From: SB11 sp037968475
GTDB lineage: Bacteria; Bacteroidota; Bacteroidia; UBA8524
Assembly (NCBI GenBank): GCA_037968475.1
Contig: JBBKVO010000001.1
Location: 62,001 to 126,000, forward strand
Direction: 5' to 3'
DNA: 64,000 nucleotides
Part shown: one piece after another, positions 36,742-46,178 of the stretch
How the letters are laid out: every line of letters begins with the position of its first letter
Position numbering within the stretch: position 1 is the stretch's first letter
Made by a program: the position numbers and the translations under genes
Notes under the pieces: model-generated
The model's database searches: none
The model's input: the letters and a program-made list of their open reading frames with translations, nothing else
What the model was told of the DNA's origin: nothing

Positions 36742-38490
36742 CTATTTCACTCTAAGTTTTTGCCCTATGCTAATGGCAGCATCACCCAAATTGTTCAGCT
36801 TTTTAATATCATCCACCTTTACATCGTATTTGCGTGAAATAGCATACAAGGTTTCGCCTTTTTCAACAATGTGATATACAAAATTGGTGGTAATTGTTTC
36901 TGTGGTTTTCGATTGCGCCTTTGTAGCTTTTGATACCATTAGTTTTTGACCAACGCTAAGGGCAACATCGCCCAAATTGTTAAGTTGTTTAAGCTCATCA
37001 ACCCCCATATTATATTTTTTTGCAATGGCATACAAGGTTTCACCTTGTTGCACTTCGTGGTAAAAGTTGGTGCTTTCGGTATCGGGTTGTTTTTCTTTAA
37101 AGTTTTCGTTTATTATCAGTTTTTGGCCTACACTAAGGGTATAATCAGCCAGATTATTCAATTGTTTCAGTTGGTCTACACTTTTACCGTATTTACGGCT
37201 AATGGCAAATAAGGTTTCACCTGCTTGCACGGTGTGATACTCAACATTATCCAATTGTTTTTTATCAATGCTATGCTCTTTATTTTTATCTACAATTGTA
37301 ACATCATAATCCTTTCCGCCTCTTTCTTTCTCTATATACTCAGGTTCTTTTTTAGCTTCTTTTGCAGGTTTAGGCTTTTTGTCTTGTATTATTTCTACTT
37401 CTTGGGGTTCTTGTGTTTTAGGCTGAGTTATAACACTTTCAACATCAATATTATTATTGGGTGCAATTATTACCGCAGGTTGTTCTTTATACTCAGGCTG
37501 TTTGGTTGTAGGTTCAGGCATTGCCAATGCAATTTCTTCTCCTGCTTGGCGCAATTCGGGCGGGGTGCGACGTTTACGACGCATATACACCACTTGCCCT
37601 ATGGCAGGCTCAGTACCTGCTTCCATACGGTTTTTCTTGTACAGGTGTTTCAGTTTTATACCGTACGCTTGCGATATACTGTGCATGGTTTCGCCCACCA
37701 CTACTGTATGATAAGCCTCACTACCCTTGCGGTGTTTGGGTTTTAGGTATACAATAGTACCGGGTACTACATCGCTACCCTCGTTCAAATCGTTATATTT
37801 ATACAACTGTTTGGGACGCAGGTTATAGGCTTGTGCTATTGATGTAGGATTTTGTCCCTTAATAACCTTAGTGGCTAAAATTCCGTTAAACTTAAACAAG
37901 TCACTCTTCTTTTGCAGTATAGGGTCGGCTTTGGGAGCATCAGGCACAGGACTATCTTTAGGCTTATGTTTTATACGCTCTTTTTTGTCAAGTTTAAAAA
38001 GCTCGTGGCGTTCTATTAACGATATTAGTATATCAGCATATTTAGGATTGGTAGCATAACCTGCTTTTTTCAATCCGTGTGCCCAACCTTTATAATCATT
38101 GGGTTCCAAATCAAACAAAAAAGCATAACGGTTATTCTCCAACAAAAAAGTTGAGTGATCAGTATACGAGTCTTTTGCTGTTGGATAACCCCGAAAACAC
38201 TCGTGTAGCTCATCATCATCGGCATATATAGTAGTACCTGTCCAATTTTTCTTACATTTTATACCAAAATGGTTATTTCCATCAGTAGCTAATCGGCTAT
38301 TTCCATTTGATGACTCCAAAATACCTTGTGCTAAAGTGATACTGGCAGGTATTCCTGCCCGTTCCATTTCACTCACCGCAAGGTCTTGATACATCTCTAT
38401 ATACTCTTGCACAGTCATCTTGGTTTTTTGGGCAAAGCCCATTACCACCCAAACACACAGTGCTACAAACAGAATTATTTTTTTGTGCAT
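36742..38490 (-). CDS. exported glucosaminidase with five LysM modules
   Basis: 582 residues from the ATG at 38490 (MHKKIILFVALCVWVVMGFAQ); the open frame continues upstream, but this start gives a proper signal peptide. Residues about 28-175 form a GH73-type glucosaminidase domain (AGIPASITLAQGILESSNGNS, NNHFGIKCKK, FRGYPTAKDSY), which cuts the glycan strand of peptidoglycan between GlcNAc and MurNAc; the Glu of ILESS is the likely catalytic acid. Five LysM modules follow, two after about residue 200 and three in the C-terminal third (YHTVQAGETLFAISRKYG, YHEVQQGETLYAIAKKYN, YHIVEKGETLYAISRKYD), separated by a low-complexity K/E/P linker. LysM binds peptidoglycan glycans. The role is probably wall remodelling or cell separation. 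Confidence 0.92.
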   Translation of the reverse strand: MHKKIILFVALCVWVVMGFAQKTKMTVQEYIEMYQDLAVSEMERAGIPASITLAQGILESSNGNSRLATDGNNHFGIKCKKNWTGTTIYADDDELHECFRGYPTAKDSYTDHSTFLLENNRYAFLFDLEPNDYKGWAHGLKKAGYATNPKYADILISLIERHELFKLDKKERIKHKPKDSPVPDAPKADPILQKKSDLFKFNGILATKVIKGQNPTSIAQAYNLRPKQLYKYNDLNEGSDVVPGTIVYLKPKHRKGSEAYHTVVVGETMHSISQAYGIKLKHLYKKNRMEAGTEPAIGQVVYMRRKRRTPPELRQAGEEIALAMPEPTTKQPEYKEQPAVIIAPNNNIDVESVITQPKTQEPQEVEIIQDKKPKPAKEAKKEPEYIEKERGGKDYDVTIVDKNKEHSIDKKQLDNVEYHTVQAGETLFAISRKYGKSVDQLKQLNNLADYTLSVGQKLIINENFKEKQPDTESTNFYHEVQQGETLYAIAKKYNMGVDELKQLNNLGDVALSVGQKLMVSKATKAQSKTTETITTNFVYHIVEKGETLYAISRKYDVKVDDIKKLNNLGDAAISIGQKLRVK

Positions 38491-38674
38491 ACTATACCCT
38501 ATAACGAAAAAATTAAATTCAAAAATATCTATGCACAACTACTAATAACTGGGCTAGTTGTGCACTTATCAACACTTAATAGCTTATTGGACAAAAAGGT
38601 AAAAACACGGTACAATAAAAAGTTTGGTTTGGATTTTGGTATTGAAATGCTGAATATCACACATTGAACCCTTT

Positions 38675-38701
38675 TTGGGTATGTGTTTTACCTTAAATTT
38701 G
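38675..38701 (+). promoter_or_regulatory. Bacteroidota-type promoter for the dsbD-gmhA operon
   Basis: TAAATTTG (38694-38701) fits the -7 consensus TAnnTTTG exactly, and TTG (38675-38677) lies 16 nt upstream in the -33 region, slightly closer than usual. The predicted start of transcription is about 20 nt before the GTG start codon. Confidence 0.45.
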
Positions 38702-38726
38702 TCGCACCAAAACATAAAAACGTATT

Positions 38727-40892
38727 GTGAGAAGATTACTTTTTGTTTTAGCCGTTGCTATATTACCCCTTATCACCTTTGGTCAACTAGGCCAGCAAAA
38801 GATGATACAACCTCCCACTTGGACAACCTCAGTTTCTAAAACTACTGTTAAGGTGGGTGATGAAGTGGAGTTGATTTTCAAAACCAATAATATACCGAGC
38901 AACTGGCACGTATACTCAAATGATTTTACTACCGAAGGGCCACTAAAAGCCGAGTTTACCTACGAGGCTTCAAAAGCATTTAAGCTAATGACTCCCATGC
39001 CCAAACCTGTAGGGCAGATAAAAGAATACGATGATATATGGGGTGGTGATATTACCTTTTTTAAGCACAAGGCAGAGTTTAGGCATAAGATTAAAATACT
39101 TGCTGCCAACCCTGTAATTAAGGTAAATATGTTTTACCAAATGTGCGATCAATCGTGCGTGCAATTTGACCATGATTATGTATTTGAAATAAAAACAACG
39201 GGCGGTGGTAATGCTATTGTAGAGCCTACTACTCCATCTTCTGAAAACATAGAGACATCAGTAAATACTGCTGAAACAGTAAATGATGACAGCATAGCAA
39301 AGATTGATTCTACAAAAAAAGCAAATACTTCTGTTGCTGTTGATACAAGCGGCTACCACAGTACATCAATACTTGAGGGCGGCGAGTGTAAGGTGAAACA
39401 ATTTGCAGGTGAAGACGGAATTGTTGAAACCAAAGAAGAGGATGATAACCTGCTACTGTTTTTTATAGTAGCATTTCTTTCAGGCTTGGTCGCTTTGCTT
39501 ACACCTTGCGTATTCCCCATGATACCTATGACTGTTACTTTCTTTTTAAAAGGAAGTGGAGGCAAGGCCAAAGGTTTGCGAAACGCTATACTGTATGGGA
39601 TATTTATTATACTTATTTATACCATTATAGGCACCATTTTCGCGGTAGTATTTGGTGCGGAGTTTGCCAACCTTTTAGCTACAAACCCTACCGTTAATAT
39701 AATATTCTTTATAGTCTTCCTAATCTTTGCCATGTCGTTTTTCGGTATGTTCGAGATTGTACTACCCAGCAAGTTTGTAAACAAAGTAGATAAACAAAGC
39801 GACAGGGGCGGTTTGGTAGGCGTATTTTTTATGGCACTAACTCTTGTGCTGGTTTCATTCTCGTGTACAGGCCCCATTGTAGGCACTATATTGGTTGAAG
39901 CTGCTAAAGGCGGAGTTGTTCGCCCTATAATAGGCATGGCTGGTTTTTCATTAGCTTTTGCACTACCCTTTACCCTATTTGCTATATTTCCAAATTGGCT
40001 TCAAACCCTTCCAAAATCGGGCGGATGGCTAAACAGCGTAAAAGTTGTTTTAGGTTTTGTTGAGTTAGCATTGGGCTTGAAATTTTTAAGCACTGCCGAC
40101 CAAGTTGAACATTGGCACATACTTGACCGCGAAATATACATTGCTCTTTGGATAGTAATTTTTGCCTTGATGGGCATCTATTTGTTGGGCAAACTAAAAT
40201 TCTCTCACGATAGTGATATGCCATTTTTAGGTGTTCCGCGCCTATTTATGGCTATAATTACTTTTAGCTTTGTAGTATACCTTATACCCGGTATGTGGGG
40301 TGCGTCGCTACCTGGTTTGGCCGGATATTTACCACCAACAACAACCCACGATTTTAATTTACCTGCAATGATAAGAGGTGAAGGAGTAGGTAATTTGTGT
40401 GAGAAACCTAAACACGCTGACTTTTTGCACCTTCCACACGGGCTAAAAGGGTATTTTGATTATAACCAAGCCGTAAAATGTGCTAAAGACCTTAAAAAAC
40501 CTTTGTTTATTGACTTTACGGGTCATGCTTGTGTAAACTGCCGCAAGATGGAAGAAAAGGTATGGGCTGACAAGCGTGTGCTTGAACGATTGGAGAAAGA
40601 TTTTGTTGTGGTAGCACTGTATGTGGACGATAGAACCGAACTGCCTGAAAGCGATTGGCGCACATCTAAGCTTGATGGCAAGGTGAAAAAAACCATAGGA
40701 AAGATAAACGCCGATATACAGATTTGTTATTTTGGCAGTAATGCACAACCCAATTATTGCTTGTTGGATAATAATGAAGAGTTGCTAGCTGAGCCTCGTG
40801 GCAGTAATTACAATGTGAATGAGTTTATTGAGTTTTTGGATGAAGCAAAAAAACTGTTTAACAAAAAGAACGGTATAAAAGCCGGAAAATAG
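38727..40892 (+). CDS. dsbD: thiol:disulfide interchange protein DsbD
   Basis: 721 residues, GTG start, signal peptide to about residue 19. It moves reducing power from cytoplasmic thioredoxin to the periplasm. Residues about 25-155 are the N-terminal periplasmic domain, with a Cys in FYQMCDQSCVQFD. After a Ser/Thr-rich linker the membrane domain (about 245-540) has the two functional Cys residues, C261 in LLTPCVFPMIP and C380 in FSCTGPIVG. The C-terminal thioredoxin domain carries the CVNC pair at 602-605 (FTGHACVNCRKM). All redox sites of a complete DsbD are therefore present. The gmhA gene starts 3 nt after the stop, an arrangement that looks cotranscribed though not functionally related. 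Confidence 0.93.
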   Translation: MRRLLFVLAVAILPLITFGQLGQQKMIQPPTWTTSVSKTTVKVGDEVELIFKTNNIPSNWHVYSNDFTTEGPLKAEFTYEASKAFKLMTPMPKPVGQIKEYDDIWGGDITFFKHKAEFRHKIKILAANPVIKVNMFYQMCDQSCVQFDHDYVFEIKTTGGGNAIVEPTTPSSENIETSVNTAETVNDDSIAKIDSTKKANTSVAVDTSGYHSTSILEGGECKVKQFAGEDGIVETKEEDDNLLLFFIVAFLSGLVALLTPCVFPMIPMTVTFFLKGSGGKAKGLRNAILYGIFIILIYTIIGTIFAVVFGAEFANLLATNPTVNIIFFIVFLIFAMSFFGMFEIVLPSKFVNKVDKQSDRGGLVGVFFMALTLVLVSFSCTGPIVGTILVEAAKGGVVRPIIGMAGFSLAFALPFTLFAIFPNWLQTLPKSGGWLNSVKVVLGFVELALGLKFLSTADQVEHWHILDREIYIALWIVIFALMGIYLLGKLKFSHDSDMPFLGVPRLFMAIITFSFVVYLIPGMWGASLPGLAGYLPPTTTHDFNLPAMIRGEGVGNLCEKPKHADFLHLPHGLKGYFDYNQAVKCAKDLKKPLFIDFTGHACVNCRKMEEKVWADKRVLERLEKDFVVVALYVDDRTELPESDWRTSKLDGKVKKTIGKINADIQICYFGSNAQPNYCLLDNNEELLAEPRGSNYNVNEFIEFLDEAKKLFNKKNGIKAGK

Positions 40893-40894
40893 AG

Positions 40895-41467
40895 ATGGAA
40901 ATTATCCGTAAGAATTTTTTAGAAGCGTATCAGGTATTGCAAAATTTCCTGAGTGATGATGATAATATAAAAAACATAGTTAGCGCAGGCGATGTTATGG
41001 TAAAAGGCCTAAAAAAAGGCAAAAAGATAATATCGTGCGGTAATGGTGGAAGTATGTGCGATGCTATGCACTTTGCCGAGGAACTAACAGGACGTTTTAA
41101 GGATAACCGCGACCCTATAGCGGCTATTTCTATATCCGATCCTTCGCATATATCGTGCGTGAGTAATGATTATGGATATGAGTTTGTATTTTCTCGTTTT
41201 GTGCAGGCGCTAGGTAATGAGGGCGATGTTCTATTAGCTATCAGTACCAGTGGTAACAGCAAAAATGTGCTAAATGCTATTGAAGCTGCCCACAATAAAG
41301 GGATGAAGGTAATAGGCCTTACAGGCAAAGACGGTGGCAAAATGGCTGAATTGGTAGATGTAGAAGTACGTGCCCCACACAGCAAATATGCCGACAGAGC
41401 GCAGGAGATACACATAAAGGTAATCCACTCACTAATGGATTATATTGAAAACGGACTACGCAAATAG
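40895..41467 (+). CDS. gmhA: sedoheptulose-7-phosphate isomerase
   Basis: 190 residues, the usual length. This SIS-domain enzyme converts sedoheptulose 7-phosphate to D-glycero-D-manno-heptose 7-phosphate, the first step of ADP-heptose synthesis for the lipopolysaccharide core or for O-linked heptose glycans. Visible motifs are ISCGNGGSMCDAMHFAEELTGRF, with the phosphate-binding Ser and a metal-ligand His, VLLAISTSGNSKNVLNAI, and the late HIKVIHSLMDYIE, which supplies the second metal-ligand His. It begins 3 nt after dsbD. The other heptose pathway genes are not in this window. Confidence 0.93.
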   Translation: MEIIRKNFLEAYQVLQNFLSDDDNIKNIVSAGDVMVKGLKKGKKIISCGNGGSMCDAMHFAEELTGRFKDNRDPIAAISISDPSHISCVSNDYGYEFVFSRFVQALGNEGDVLLAISTSGNSKNVLNAIEAAHNKGMKVIGLTGKDGGKMAELVDVEVRAPHSKYADRAQEIHIKVIHSLMDYIENGLRK

Positions 41468-41730
41468 TCTGTTTTAAGTTTTAAGTTTAGAATTTTAAGT
41501 TGTGCGAAGGCCGTATACTGATACTGTTTGACTTGTGCTTTAATCACTTATTATCAATGCTTTATACGTATTCTAAAGAATTTGGGTATAACATAGGTGC
41601 AACAACTTTATAGGTTGGGCTATTAGGTTTAGCGATATACAGCGAATACTAAAACCAAGGGAAGAAACCCCTCGCACTAGTACACAAAAAACAACGTGTT
41701 GTTGATTGTAATTGCCTAATTTTTGACTCG

Positions 41731-41862
41731 TCCTAAAAAAACTTTATAGATAAAAATTTAGTTTTGTTTATAGTCCTAATATCTCTTTACAAATTTTAGT
41801 TAATCCTAAGATTTCTTGACATGGTTTTTGTATAATCCTGAAAGAACTTTACAGGAGGTCTG
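41731..41862 (+). repeat. four spaced TCCTAA...CTTTACA units
   Basis: Related units start at 41731, 41774, 41804 and 41836, with spacings of 43, 30 and 32 nt. Each begins TCCTAA or TCCTGA, continues with an A/T run and then CTTTACA, CTTGACA or CTTTATA, followed in most by ATTTT. The last three lie on nearly the same side of the helix (about three turns apart), which would suit repeated protein-binding sites. Confidence 0.45.
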
Positions 41863-41866
41863 ATAC

Positions 41867-41912
41867 GGTTTTAGGTTTTAAAGCTATATAGCCAATAAGA
41901 CCGCTTGGAAAA
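41867..41912 (+). repeat. element shared with 52548-52596
   Basis: GGTTTTAGGTTTTAAAGCTA followed by TATA, an AATAAGACC and a CTTGG end. The copy at 52548 has the same opening, a 9-nt insertion with TCTAAAACTG, then AAAGCTATATA and GATAAGACC. Both lie between genes. Confidence 0.5.
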
Positions 41913-42012
41913 AAAGCCAACGTACTTGCAGAAAGTATGCGTTTGTTATACTTACATAGGTGAAACTTTACCGAGTGTTTGGGTTTGTAGATTTTCTTTT
42001 TACCCTTTGCAC

Positions 42013-42045
42013 TTGTTAGCACATTTCATAAGTAATGTATATTTG
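42013..42045 (+). promoter_or_regulatory. Bacteroidota-type promoter for the LytS/LytTR operon
   Basis: TATATTTG (42038-42045) fits TAnnTTTG exactly, and TTG at 42013-42015 lies 22 nt upstream. The GTG start codon of the kinase is 44 nt downstream. Confidence 0.5.
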
Positions 42046-42088
42046 GAGTTTATTATCTTTAAATATACAATTAACTCCAAATACGTAA

Positions 42089-45000
42089 GTGAGAAAAACC
42101 GCACTACTTTTTCTTTTGCTGCTCACTTTTGTTTTTGCTATCGCACAGGAAAAAGAACGCTTTTTTTCGCACTACAACAATGCCAACGGACTTACTTACA
42201 ACAATGTACAGTGCATAACGCAAGACCCTACGGGCTATATTTGGCTGGCCACTACCGAGGGTTTGGTAAAGTATGATGGGTATAGCTTTCGCACCTACCG
42301 CTACAATGCCAACGATAGCAACTCGCTAAGCTGCAACAATATAAGCTACGTAGTTGCTATTGATAAGCACAGGTTGCTGGTGGGCACTTACGATTGTGGT
42401 ATTAATATTTTTGATACCGAAACCGCCAAAGCTACCCGCATATATAACGATACCAACGCGCAAGGCCAAACAGGCGACAACCGCGTGCTTAGCCTGTTTA
42501 AGGATAAACAAAACCGCATTTGGGTGGGCTTGAATGATGGCAGCCTTAATCTATTCGATACTAAAAAAAACACCATAGTACCCGTAGTGCCCAAACCGCT
42601 AAACGGAAGCAAACCTTTTGGCTATTGCCACGGCTTTAGCGAGCACTATACCGATAGCAACCTGCTTTGGGTAGGCACATTATCGGGCTTGGTGCTGATA
42701 AATAAAAACACATTTGCCTACCACCTATACAGCTATGCTGATAACAACCCAACGGTAAACTCCACGTTTATCCGTTGCCGTTACCCCATACAAACCGACG
42801 AGGACAATGTATGGATGGCATCGTGGGGAGGTGGAGTATTGCACTACAATATAGCCGCCAACAGCTGGGAGAATTTTTTGCTAAACAATATTCCTCCCAT
42901 AAGCGGAGGCAAAAACTTAGGACTATGCACACAGCTCAAAAGCAAAACCGAACTTTGGGTAGCTACTAACGATAGTGGCTTGGCCATTTTTAACACCCAA
43001 ACCAAAACGTTTGCCTATGTAGGTGCTGAAAACAAAAACCAGCTAAAAACAGGGGCGCAGTATGTGTATACGGATAGAGACAACAACTTGTGGACAGGCT
43101 ATAGTTCAGGTTTGGGCTTTAATGATAACAAAACCGTTTTTGAAAAATACACCATACCCATACCCCAAAAATACAGCCTCAAAAACCTACATTATCCCTT
43201 TTATTTTCTTGAAGATGAAAAAAGAAACGGCTTGTGGGTAGTCGCATTTCAGGGTGATGGGTTGTGCTTTTACAACAACCAAACAAAACAGTGGAGCACC
43301 TTTGCACCCAACCCCAAAGTGCTATTGCCGCGCGGCTTGCTGTGGGATGATGATGGCAATATATTACTGCTAACGGCTAACGAGTTTTGGCAATTTAACT
43401 CCAACACCCAACAATACAGCAAAGTAAACACCCCCGATACTATACAGATAGACAAACACGGGGGCTACACCCTATTTAGGGCAAAAAACAAAAAGCTATA
43501 CATTGGCACCACCAACTTTGGGGTGTATGAGTGGGACGAGCAAACCAATGCCGTGCGCCATTTTTACCATCAAAAAAATAACCCCAAAAGTCTGCTCGAA
43601 AATGGCCCCATATACGATTTACACGAGGATATTAAAGGCAATATTTGGGTGGGTACTGAAACGGGCGCATCGGTATTGCAGGTCGGTACTAACAATTTTA
43701 AAAACTTTTCGTACACGTTTGACAACCAATACCGCGCCTTTAAAGGCATATCGTCATTTGTTACGGCGGCCGATGGTAAAATATGGATGAGTAGTATATC
43801 GTCAGGTTTATTAGCCATAAACCCCAATAACGGCTACAAAGTAGCCGAAGGTTTTGATGTGGGCAACGGCCTGCTATCGAACACGGTATACGATTTAGAA
43901 AACGGGAGCGACTCGCTACTTATCATATACACGCCTGGCGGTTTGCAGTTTTTTAACCCCATTAGCCGCAAAAGCAGCTTTTTTAGCACCACTATCGACT
44001 TGCCCTTCACCCCGTCTGATTGGGCAAAGGTGCAGCACATCAACCAACACATATACATTGGCTGCCACAATGGCTTTTATAAGCTAAACAGCGGGCAACT
44101 GCAATTTCCGCAAGCGCCACAGCCGCCCACCATAAACCGCATAATGGTGTTTGAAAAAGAATACCCAAAAACGGCCTACACACAGCAAAATATAAAGTTT
44201 AACTACCACCAAAATTTTATCCGCATATTTTTTACCAATTTCGATTTTGCCAATACCAAAAAATTGCGTCTCAACTACATAGTAAAGGGACTGAGCGAGG
44301 ATACTTTTTATACCGAAAAGGGGGTGAATGATATTACCCTAACGGGGCTTGCGGCAGGCAATTACGAGCTGATAACATGGATGAGCTACCCCGAAAGCAG
44401 CATAGCATCGCCCGTTGCCATATACAACATAAGTATTAACCCGCCGTGGTGGCAAACGCATTGGTTTATTGCTTTGGTGGTAGTAGTTTTTTTGCTGCTC
44501 ACCTACCTGCTATACCGCTACCGCCTGCGCCAAGCACGAGAAAAAAGCAATCTAAAACGCCAATTGGCCGAAATGGAAAACACCGCTCTGCGGGCACAAA
44601 TGAACCCCCATTTTTTGTTCAACAGCCTCAACTCGGTAAACTATTACATACAAAACAACGAGCCTGTAAAAGCATCGCAATACCTAAAAAAATTCTCGAA
44701 ACTGGTGCGTATTGTACTAAATAACTCGCGCAAAGACACCGTAACACTTGAGGATGAGTTGGAAGCACTGAAACTGTACTTTGAGTTTGAAGAGCTGCGA
44801 TTTAATAAGCACTTTAGCTACCACATACAAATAGGTGCTGATATTGAGTTGGCCGATATTATCATACCCCCATTGCTATTGCAACCTTATGTAGAAAACG
44901 CAATATGGCACGGGGTGATGCAAAGCGAGGCAGGCGGTGAAGTGTCCGTTTCTATTAAGGGAAATATCGATTGCATTACTTTTGTGATTGAAGATAACGG

Positions 45001-45208
45001 CATTGGGCGCAAAAAGGCTGTGGAACTAAAAAGCAAATCGGCACTAAAACACAAATCGCACGGATTGGATATTACCCAAGAGCGCATACGGCTGTTTAAT
45101 GCCACACAAGCCCAAAGCCTTGAAGTGCTTATAACCGATATGTACGATAGCCAGCAAAACGCAGCAGGCACCAAAGTTACCATTACCTACAAACAACAAC
45201 CAACATGA
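42089..45208 (+). CDS. propeller-type sensor histidine kinase, LytS class
   Basis: 1039 residues, GTG start, signal peptide to about residue 20. Residues about 25-690 form two seven-bladed regulator propellers (YNNVQCITQDPTGYIWLATT, NRIWVGLNDGSLNLFD, GNIWVGTETGAS). A Y_Y_Y domain follows (about 700-785), then a membrane segment (about 790-812) and a short coiled coil. The kinase core is of the LytS/YehU type: AQMNPHFLFNSLNSVNYY with H841 as the phosphate acceptor, LLQPYVENAIWHG and IEDNGIGRKKA for nucleotide binding. Unlike classical hybrid HTCS proteins, no receiver or AraC domain is attached; the partner regulator is the next gene, overlapping by 4 nt. Ligand unknown; sensing of a sugar or surface polymer is common for this class. 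Confidence 0.93.
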   Translation: MRKTALLFLLLLTFVFAIAQEKERFFSHYNNANGLTYNNVQCITQDPTGYIWLATTEGLVKYDGYSFRTYRYNANDSNSLSCNNISYVVAIDKHRLLVGTYDCGINIFDTETAKATRIYNDTNAQGQTGDNRVLSLFKDKQNRIWVGLNDGSLNLFDTKKNTIVPVVPKPLNGSKPFGYCHGFSEHYTDSNLLWVGTLSGLVLINKNTFAYHLYSYADNNPTVNSTFIRCRYPIQTDEDNVWMASWGGGVLHYNIAANSWENFLLNNIPPISGGKNLGLCTQLKSKTELWVATNDSGLAIFNTQTKTFAYVGAENKNQLKTGAQYVYTDRDNNLWTGYSSGLGFNDNKTVFEKYTIPIPQKYSLKNLHYPFYFLEDEKRNGLWVVAFQGDGLCFYNNQTKQWSTFAPNPKVLLPRGLLWDDDGNILLLTANEFWQFNSNTQQYSKVNTPDTIQIDKHGGYTLFRAKNKKLYIGTTNFGVYEWDEQTNAVRHFYHQKNNPKSLLENGPIYDLHEDIKGNIWVGTETGASVLQVGTNNFKNFSYTFDNQYRAFKGISSFVTAADGKIWMSSISSGLLAINPNNGYKVAEGFDVGNGLLSNTVYDLENGSDSLLIIYTPGGLQFFNPISRKSSFFSTTIDLPFTPSDWAKVQHINQHIYIGCHNGFYKLNSGQLQFPQAPQPPTINRIMVFEKEYPKTAYTQQNIKFNYHQNFIRIFFTNFDFANTKKLRLNYIVKGLSEDTFYTEKGVNDITLTGLAAGNYELITWMSYPESSIASPVAIYNISINPPWWQTHWFIALVVVVFLLLTYLLYRYRLRQAREKSNLKRQLAEMENTALRAQMNPHFLFNSLNSVNYYIQNNEPVKASQYLKKFSKLVRIVLNNSRKDTVTLEDELEALKLYFEFEELRFNKHFSYHIQIGADIELADIIIPPLLLQPYVENAIWHGVMQSEAGGEVSVSIKGNIDCITFVIEDNGIGRKKAVELKSKSALKHKSHGLDITQERIRLFNATQAQSLEVLITDMYDSQQNAAGTKVTITYKQQPT

Positions 45209-45957
45209 AAATAAAGGCAGTAATCTTGGATGATGAGCTGCATTGCAGCAAAGGGCTAAATATGCAACTGGCGCAAGTGTGCCCGCAGGTAGAAGTTATT
45301 GCCACCTTTAACGCACCCATGCAGGCGCTTGATTTTGTGGCCAACAATACCTTTGATATTTTATTTTTAGATGTAGAAATGCCCTTGCTTAATGGTTTTG
45401 ATTTTCTAAAGAAAATAGGTGTGCCCGCATTTGATGTAATTTTTACTACCGCCTACGACCAATTTGCCATAAAAGCCTTTAAATATAGCGCTTTTGACTA
45501 CTTGCTAAAACCCATTGAGGACGAAGATTTGTTTAGTTCAGTAGCCAAATGGGAAAAAGAGAGAAAAGGCGAAAATACGCCCATGCGTTACCAAGTGCTA
45601 ATGGAGCAAATGGTAGACCCTAAGCAAAAAAAGTTAGTATTGCCCACTGTAGAAGGGATGGAACTGATAGATATAGAAGACATTGTTTGTATAGATAGCG
45701 ATGGCAACTACAGTCGCCTGTTCTTTAGCAACGGCACTTCGCTATTGGTATCGCGCACGCTAAAAGAGTTTGACGAGATGCTTGAAACCAAAGGTTTTAT
45801 GCGCGTGCACCACTCGCACATTATAAGCCTAAAAAAACTACGCAAATACCTAAAAGCCGATGGCGGCTACGTGGTAATGGAAGACGGTAAAAAAATAAGC
45901 GTATCACGCGCCCGTAAAGACCAAGTGTTGGAGTACATAAGCCAAATAAGTATATAA
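45205..45957 (+). CDS. LytTR-family response regulator
   Basis: 250 residues. An N-terminal receiver (about 1-120) contains ILDDELH with the acidic pair and LFLDVEMPLLNGFDF with D56 as the phosphate acceptor; FDYLLKPI supplies the conserved Lys. The LytTR DNA-binding domain (about 145-250) has DIEDIVCIDSDGNYSRLFF, LLVSRTLKEFDEML, FMRVHHSHII and a final ISVSRARKDQVLEYI. LytTR proteins bind paired direct repeats upstream of their targets. The start codon overlaps the kinase stop by 4 nt, so the two form a coupled two-component system. The target genes are not obvious here. Confidence 0.95.
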   Translation: MKIKAVILDDELHCSKGLNMQLAQVCPQVEVIATFNAPMQALDFVANNTFDILFLDVEMPLLNGFDFLKKIGVPAFDVIFTTAYDQFAIKAFKYSAFDYLLKPIEDEDLFSSVAKWEKERKGENTPMRYQVLMEQMVDPKQKKLVLPTVEGMELIDIEDIVCIDSDGNYSRLFFSNGTSLLVSRTLKEFDEMLETKGFMRVHHSHIISLKKLRKYLKADGGYVVMEDGKKISVSRARKDQVLEYISQISI

Positions 45958-45963
45958 TGTACA

Positions 45964-46119
45964 GCGGGTTAAAACCCACCTCGTTTGCAATTACAGCCCG
46001 CAGGGCGACTTAAGTCGCCCTGCGGGCTGTAATTTTTAGATAGAATAGGATTTCAATCCTATGCCCGCACTGCCACCAAATTAGTGCGGTTGCCCGTCAT
46101 TCTCATTTAAAATGGGAAT
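45964..46119. repeat. row of four hairpins between convergent genes
   Basis: In order: GGGTTAAAACCC (45966-45977), the 46-bp palindrome at 45989-46034, ATAGGATT/AATCCTAT (46045-46062), and ATTCTCATT/AATGGGAAT (46099-46119, one T-G pair). They fill most of the gap between the LytTR gene and the DUF1275 gene. The small hairpins resemble the kind of dispersed hairpins that occur in many Bacteroidota genomes. Confidence 0.6.
45989..46034. terminator. perfect 46-bp palindrome, likely bidirectional terminator
   Basis: 23 consecutive pairs around the centre GACTT/AAGTC, with the GC-rich arm CAGCCCGCAGGGCGACTT, and TTTTT directly after the stem on the plus strand and TTT on the minus strand. It lies 31 nt after the LytTR stop and 145 nt from the end of the convergent DUF1275 gene. 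As a perfect palindrome without a loop it could also extrude as a cruciform. Confidence 0.75.
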
Positions 46120-46178
46120 CAGTGCGAAGGTTGTAGTTAGATAGTTTTGTTGCACGCACAACCTATCCCCCTCTTGCC

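Larger units (their letters stand above)
41468..42012. other. intergenic region with short spaced repeats
   Basis: The first 200 bases are AT-rich with simple TTTAAGTTTTAAG-type repetition and no gene. The two repeat features inside it (41731-41862 and 41867-41912) are listed separately; the promoter of the downstream kinase gene follows directly at 42013. Confidence 0.5.

Noticed and set aside
37225..37746. Plus-strand frame of 173 codons
   Set aside because: It is antisense to the LysM glucosaminidase gene; its F/Y-rich composition is the mirror of the Lys/Glu-rich linker.
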